From NCBI GenBank assembly GCA_017527905.1, contig JAFXPK010000030.1, forward strand, positions 1-64,000: a DNA stretch of 64,000 nucleotides. The letters run 5' to 3'. Of this stretch, positions 61,655 through 64,000 are shown in pieces; position 1 is the first letter of the stretch; each line of letters begins with the position of its first letter. The notes beneath the pieces are model-generated. The model searched no databases. It was not told where the DNA came from and was given only the letters and a program-made list of their open reading frames with translations. Both the position numbers and the translations under genes were made by a program. The DNA comes from Paludibacteraceae bacterium. GTDB taxonomy: Bacteria; Bacteroidota; Bacteroidia; Bacteroidales; Paludibacteraceae.

Positions 61655-61976
61655 GAATATTGGATTGTGTATGTCTTTACAACAGTCACAAGGTTACGGT
61701 TAAAATTAGATGTGCGTTGTCGTGCATCAGCTGAGTTTCGGGATGTTTACTTAAAGAATAGTGAATGTTAGCGGACGACCTTGGAGTGCTCGCATATACA
61801 GAAATGCGAGGAGAGATAAGTATGCTCAGTTACAAGTTATATATTCATTAAAAAATTAACGATATATATGAATATGATGATTCTGTAAATCAACTCAATA
61901 GAGTTGACAAAAAGGATAAGGTTGTAATAAGTCGCTTACCCAATGCGACATATGTTTGGTTTAATTTTTTCAATAA
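61655..61976 (+). promoter_or_regulatory. Long untranslated leader of the exopolysaccharide locus
   Basis: About 320 bases without a credible coding frame. A hairpin CTCGCA (61789-61794)/TGCGAG (61805-61810) lies in the middle. Long leaders are usual in front of Bacteroidales capsule operons, where NusG-like antiterminators act, but no such regulator gene is in the window and no specific site can be named. Confidence 0.4.
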
Positions 61977-63128
61977 ATGTCTGATTTTTTTATCACAATG
62001 TCTGACACCGCCTTTTGGCGGTTCATGATGGCCTCCGCATTAATCATGTCGATTGTCGCGGCAGGTATTTTGATTCCGCAAATCCTACTAATTGCGTTTA
62101 GGAAGAAGTTGTTCGATGAGCCTGATGAGCGGAAAATCCACCACAGTACAGTGCCAAGATTAGGAGGTATAGCATTTGAGCCTGTCATTCTTTTCACCAT
62201 TTTCATACTTCTGGTATTTGACGTTCATGCGCTCAGATTCCAATTGATGGAAGAGTTGGGTAACAATGTGTTGAGCCTTTCGATTTGCGTTTGCTCCCTG
62301 ATCCTTCTCTACTTGGTCGGCATCGCGGACGATTTGATCGGAGTGAAATACAGTGCGAAGTTTGTCGTGCAGATAGGGTGCGGCCTTCTGTTCCTTTTCG
62401 GAGGACTGTACATTTCGGATCTGCACGGGCTGCTGTTCCTCAACAGATTGCCATGGTGGGTATTCTGGCCCCTGACGGTCACATTGGTTGTCTTCATCAT
62501 TAACGCGATGAACCTGATCGACGGCATCGACGGCTTGGCCTCGGGACTAAGCGGTGTCGCCTTGGGATACTACGGCTGCGTGTTCTTCGAAATAGGGGAG
62601 TACACTTTCGCGCTTGTCGCCTTCGCCACACTGGGAACAGTGATCCCGTTCTTTTACTACAACGTGTTCGGAAAAGCGGAGAAACAACAGAAAATATTCA
62701 TGGGCGATACGGGTTCTCTCACCATTGGTCTCATCCTCTCGTTCTTGAGCTTCAGGATGGCCAACGTCGACATTTCGGCCGACCACACGTGTCTCTCAAG
62801 GGTTCATCCATTCTTCTTGGCCTTCTGCCCACTATTAGTGCCTTGCATGGATGTGATAAGGGTATTCATCCACCGTATCAGGATGGGGAATAGCCCATTC
62901 CTGCCAGATAAGAGCCATATCCACCACAAATTACTGAACTTGGGGATGTCGCAACACAAAGCGATGATCTCGATTCTGGTATTCTCAGCCTTTTTCATCG
63001 TCGTATGCTTGATTTTGTCAAAAATAATGGATCCTACGTTGCTGCTGATTTGCTGCGTGGCGCTTTACACCCTGTTGAATATTTGGATGTCCAAACTTAT
63101 TAACAAGAAAGAACTGGAAAACAAATAA
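61977..63128 (+). CDS. WecA/MraY-type undecaprenyl-phosphate sugar-1-phosphate transferase
   Basis: The 383-residue integral membrane enzyme has about ten helices and the family motifs KIHHSTVPRLGGIAF, GIADDLIGVKYSAKF (the DD Mg2+ site), INAMNLIDGIDGLASG, FMGDTGSLTIGL and the His-rich loop SHIHHKLLNLGM. It starts polysaccharide repeat units by moving a sugar phosphate (likely GlcNAc-1-P) onto undecaprenyl phosphate. Starts at 61977 and 61998 are both possible. First gene of the exopolysaccharide locus. Confidence 0.9.
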   Translation: MSDFFITMSDTAFWRFMMASALIMSIVAAGILIPQILLIAFRKKLFDEPDERKIHHSTVPRLGGIAFEPVILFTIFILLVFDVHALRFQLMEELGNNVLSLSICVCSLILLYLVGIADDLIGVKYSAKFVVQIGCGLLFLFGGLYISDLHGLLFLNRLPWWVFWPLTVTLVVFIINAMNLIDGIDGLASGLSGVALGYYGCVFFEIGEYTFALVAFATLGTVIPFFYYNVFGKAEKQQKIFMGDTGSLTIGLILSFLSFRMANVDISADHTCLSRVHPFFLAFCPLLVPCMDVIRVFIHRIRMGNSPFLPDKSHIHHKLLNLGMSQHKAMISILVFSAFFIVVCLILSKIMDPTLLLICCVALYTLLNIWMSKLINKKELENK

Positions 63129-63139
63129 AGTATCGAAAT

Positions 63140-63964
63140 ATGAAAGTCAAATCACTCATTCTGACAGCGCTTGCTTGTTTGCTGTTGAGCTCATGTTCGT
63201 CTTACGAGAAAATTCCGTATTTTCAGGATGCGGACCGTGTCAAAGGCATTAACATCTCTGCGGTGCAGGAAATCACACTTCGCCCGAAAGATAAAATTTC
63301 CATCGTGGTGAACTGTAAAGACCCGCAGTTGTCCGCCTTGTTCAACCTTCCGTATGTCACACAGCGTGTGGTAGCCACGGGAGCCCGCAACACCCTGTTC
63401 GGTGAGGAGACGGGTGCCGTCTCCGGATATACGGTGGACAGCGAGGGTAACATCGACTTCCCTACAATCGGAAAGATGAATGTGGCCGGACTGACCCGTA
63501 GCGAATTAGCCACGCTGATCAAGGACGAAATCGAGTCAAGGAACCAGGCGAAGGACCCTGTCATCACCGTCGACTTCCTGAACTTGAGCTTCACAATCAT
63601 GGGTGAGGTGGCGAACCCAGGCATCTACCGTATTTACAAAGACAACATGACTTTGCTCGAGGCCATCAGCAGTGCAGGTGACCTGACCATTCAAGGCAAA
63701 CGCGAGAACGTATTGGTACTCCGTATGGAAGAGGGCAAACAAAAATCATACCGCGTCAACCTGACCTCGTTGCAGAATGTGGTGCAATCACCTATCTTCT
63801 ACCTGCAACAGGACGACATCGTGTATGTGGAGCCGAACAAGATGAAGGCTAAACAATCCACCGTCAACGGAAACGAGGTGAGATCCACATCATTCTGGAT
63901 TTCGCTCTCCTCATTGGCAGCCACGGTTGTAGCCATTGTGCTGAACAATAATAATAAGGATTAA
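63140..63964 (+). CDS. Polysaccharide export lipoprotein (Wza-like)
   Basis: The 274-residue protein starts with a lipoprotein signal (LLLSSC, lipid Cys19). It has a polysaccharide export domain (LRPKDKISIVVNCKDP, GYTVDSEGNIDFPTIGKMNV), an SLBB-type segment (FTIMGEVANPGIYRIY, TLLEAISSAGDL) and a C-terminal hydrophobic helix (FWISLSSLAATVVAIVL). It forms the outer-membrane pore for polysaccharide. The partner Wzc kinase would lie beyond the window edge. Confidence 0.93.
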   Translation: MKVKSLILTALACLLLSSCSSYEKIPYFQDADRVKGINISAVQEITLRPKDKISIVVNCKDPQLSALFNLPYVTQRVVATGARNTLFGEETGAVSGYTVDSEGNIDFPTIGKMNVAGLTRSELATLIKDEIESRNQAKDPVITVDFLNLSFTIMGEVANPGIYRIYKDNMTLLEAISSAGDLTIQGKRENVLVLRMEEGKQKSYRVNLTSLQNVVQSPIFYLQQDDIVYVEPNKMKAKQSTVNGNEVRSTSFWISLSSLAATVVAIVLNNNNKD

Positions 63965-64000
63965 TACTTCGAAAAATAAATAGTAACAAAGAACAATAAA

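Overview
The window looks like chromosomal DNA of a Bacteroidales bacterium. The evidence is a type III glutamine synthetase, LL-diaminopimelate aminotransferase, the tig-clpP-clpX-recQ block, a thiSEGCHF operon behind a TPP riboswitch, secreted CAZymes with Por-like C-terminal tails, and repeated promoters of the Bacteroidales type (TTTG, 19-21 bases, TAnnTTTG). The 'YDLxGR' tails and the moderate GC content are reminiscent of Prevotellaceae-like genomes, but the genus cannot be fixed from this sequence alone. I see no rRNA, tRNA, insertion sequence or CRISPR array.

Layout. 1-1.7 kb is a graveyard: a partial membrane gene at the edge, fragments of an unknown protein and of an AraC regulator, and a broken DUF1016/YhcG nuclease gene. 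1.7-6.0 kb (minus) is dapF-dapL-glnN, linking meso-DAP/lysine synthesis to ammonia assimilation. 6.4-7.9 kb (minus) is a Bcp peroxiredoxin with a membrane protein. 8.0-9.0 kb is dinD followed by a second dinD-like fragment; both carry a near-identical long palindrome. 9.1-11.8 kb is prfC, a hotdog thioesterase and trmD. 11.8-13.1 kb (minus) is a toxin-antitoxin pair: an AbiEii-like nucleotidyltransferase behind a HigA/DUF6922 hybrid. 13.1-15.3 kb (minus) is a small radical SAM enzyme overlapping an unrecognised Cys-containing protein. 15.5-19.1 kb is a partly decayed group of flavodoxins, an alpha/beta hydrolase, an acetyltransferase remnant and a tiny winged-helix protein. 19.1-22.2 kb holds ogt, small membrane proteins and a DUF3307/SatD pair. 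Upstream of satD lies a strictly periodic 29-bp repeat array.

22.9-32.0 kb is a three-gene secreted glycan-degradation operon: a beta-helix glycosidase with CBM6, a GH2 beta-galactosidase and a GH95 alpha-L-fucosidase with a CBM. 32.2-34.5 kb holds a YegP-like protein, a small outer-membrane barrel and two paralogous Cys-motif proteins. 34.6-40.7 kb is the complete riboswitch-controlled thiamine operon (thiS, thiE, thiG, thiC, thiH, thiF and a second ThiE/TenI-like gene). 40.8 kb is an FprA flavodiiron protein. 42.1-50.5 kb (minus) is recQ, clpX, clpP, tig and pheT.

50.8-55.3 kb has a putative esterase with an altered nucleophile elbow, then three tandem TerB/J-domain (DjlA-like) paralogues facing a fourth TerB-like membrane protein. 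55.3-61.4 kb (minus) is a tightly packed operon: beta-helix lipoprotein, EEP-family nuclease/phosphatase, LytS-type kinase, LytTR regulator, FAD oxidoreductase and the TerB-like protein. The window ends in the start of an exopolysaccharide locus: a long leader, a WecA-like sugar-phosphate transferase and a Wza-like export lipoprotein.

The best candidates for undescribed biology are the 29-bp array beside satD/DUF3307, the duplicated palindrome at dinD, the radical SAM/Cys-rich pair, the HigA-DUF6922/AbiEii hybrid module and the TerB-J cluster. Family names are from my reading of motifs; no database search was run.
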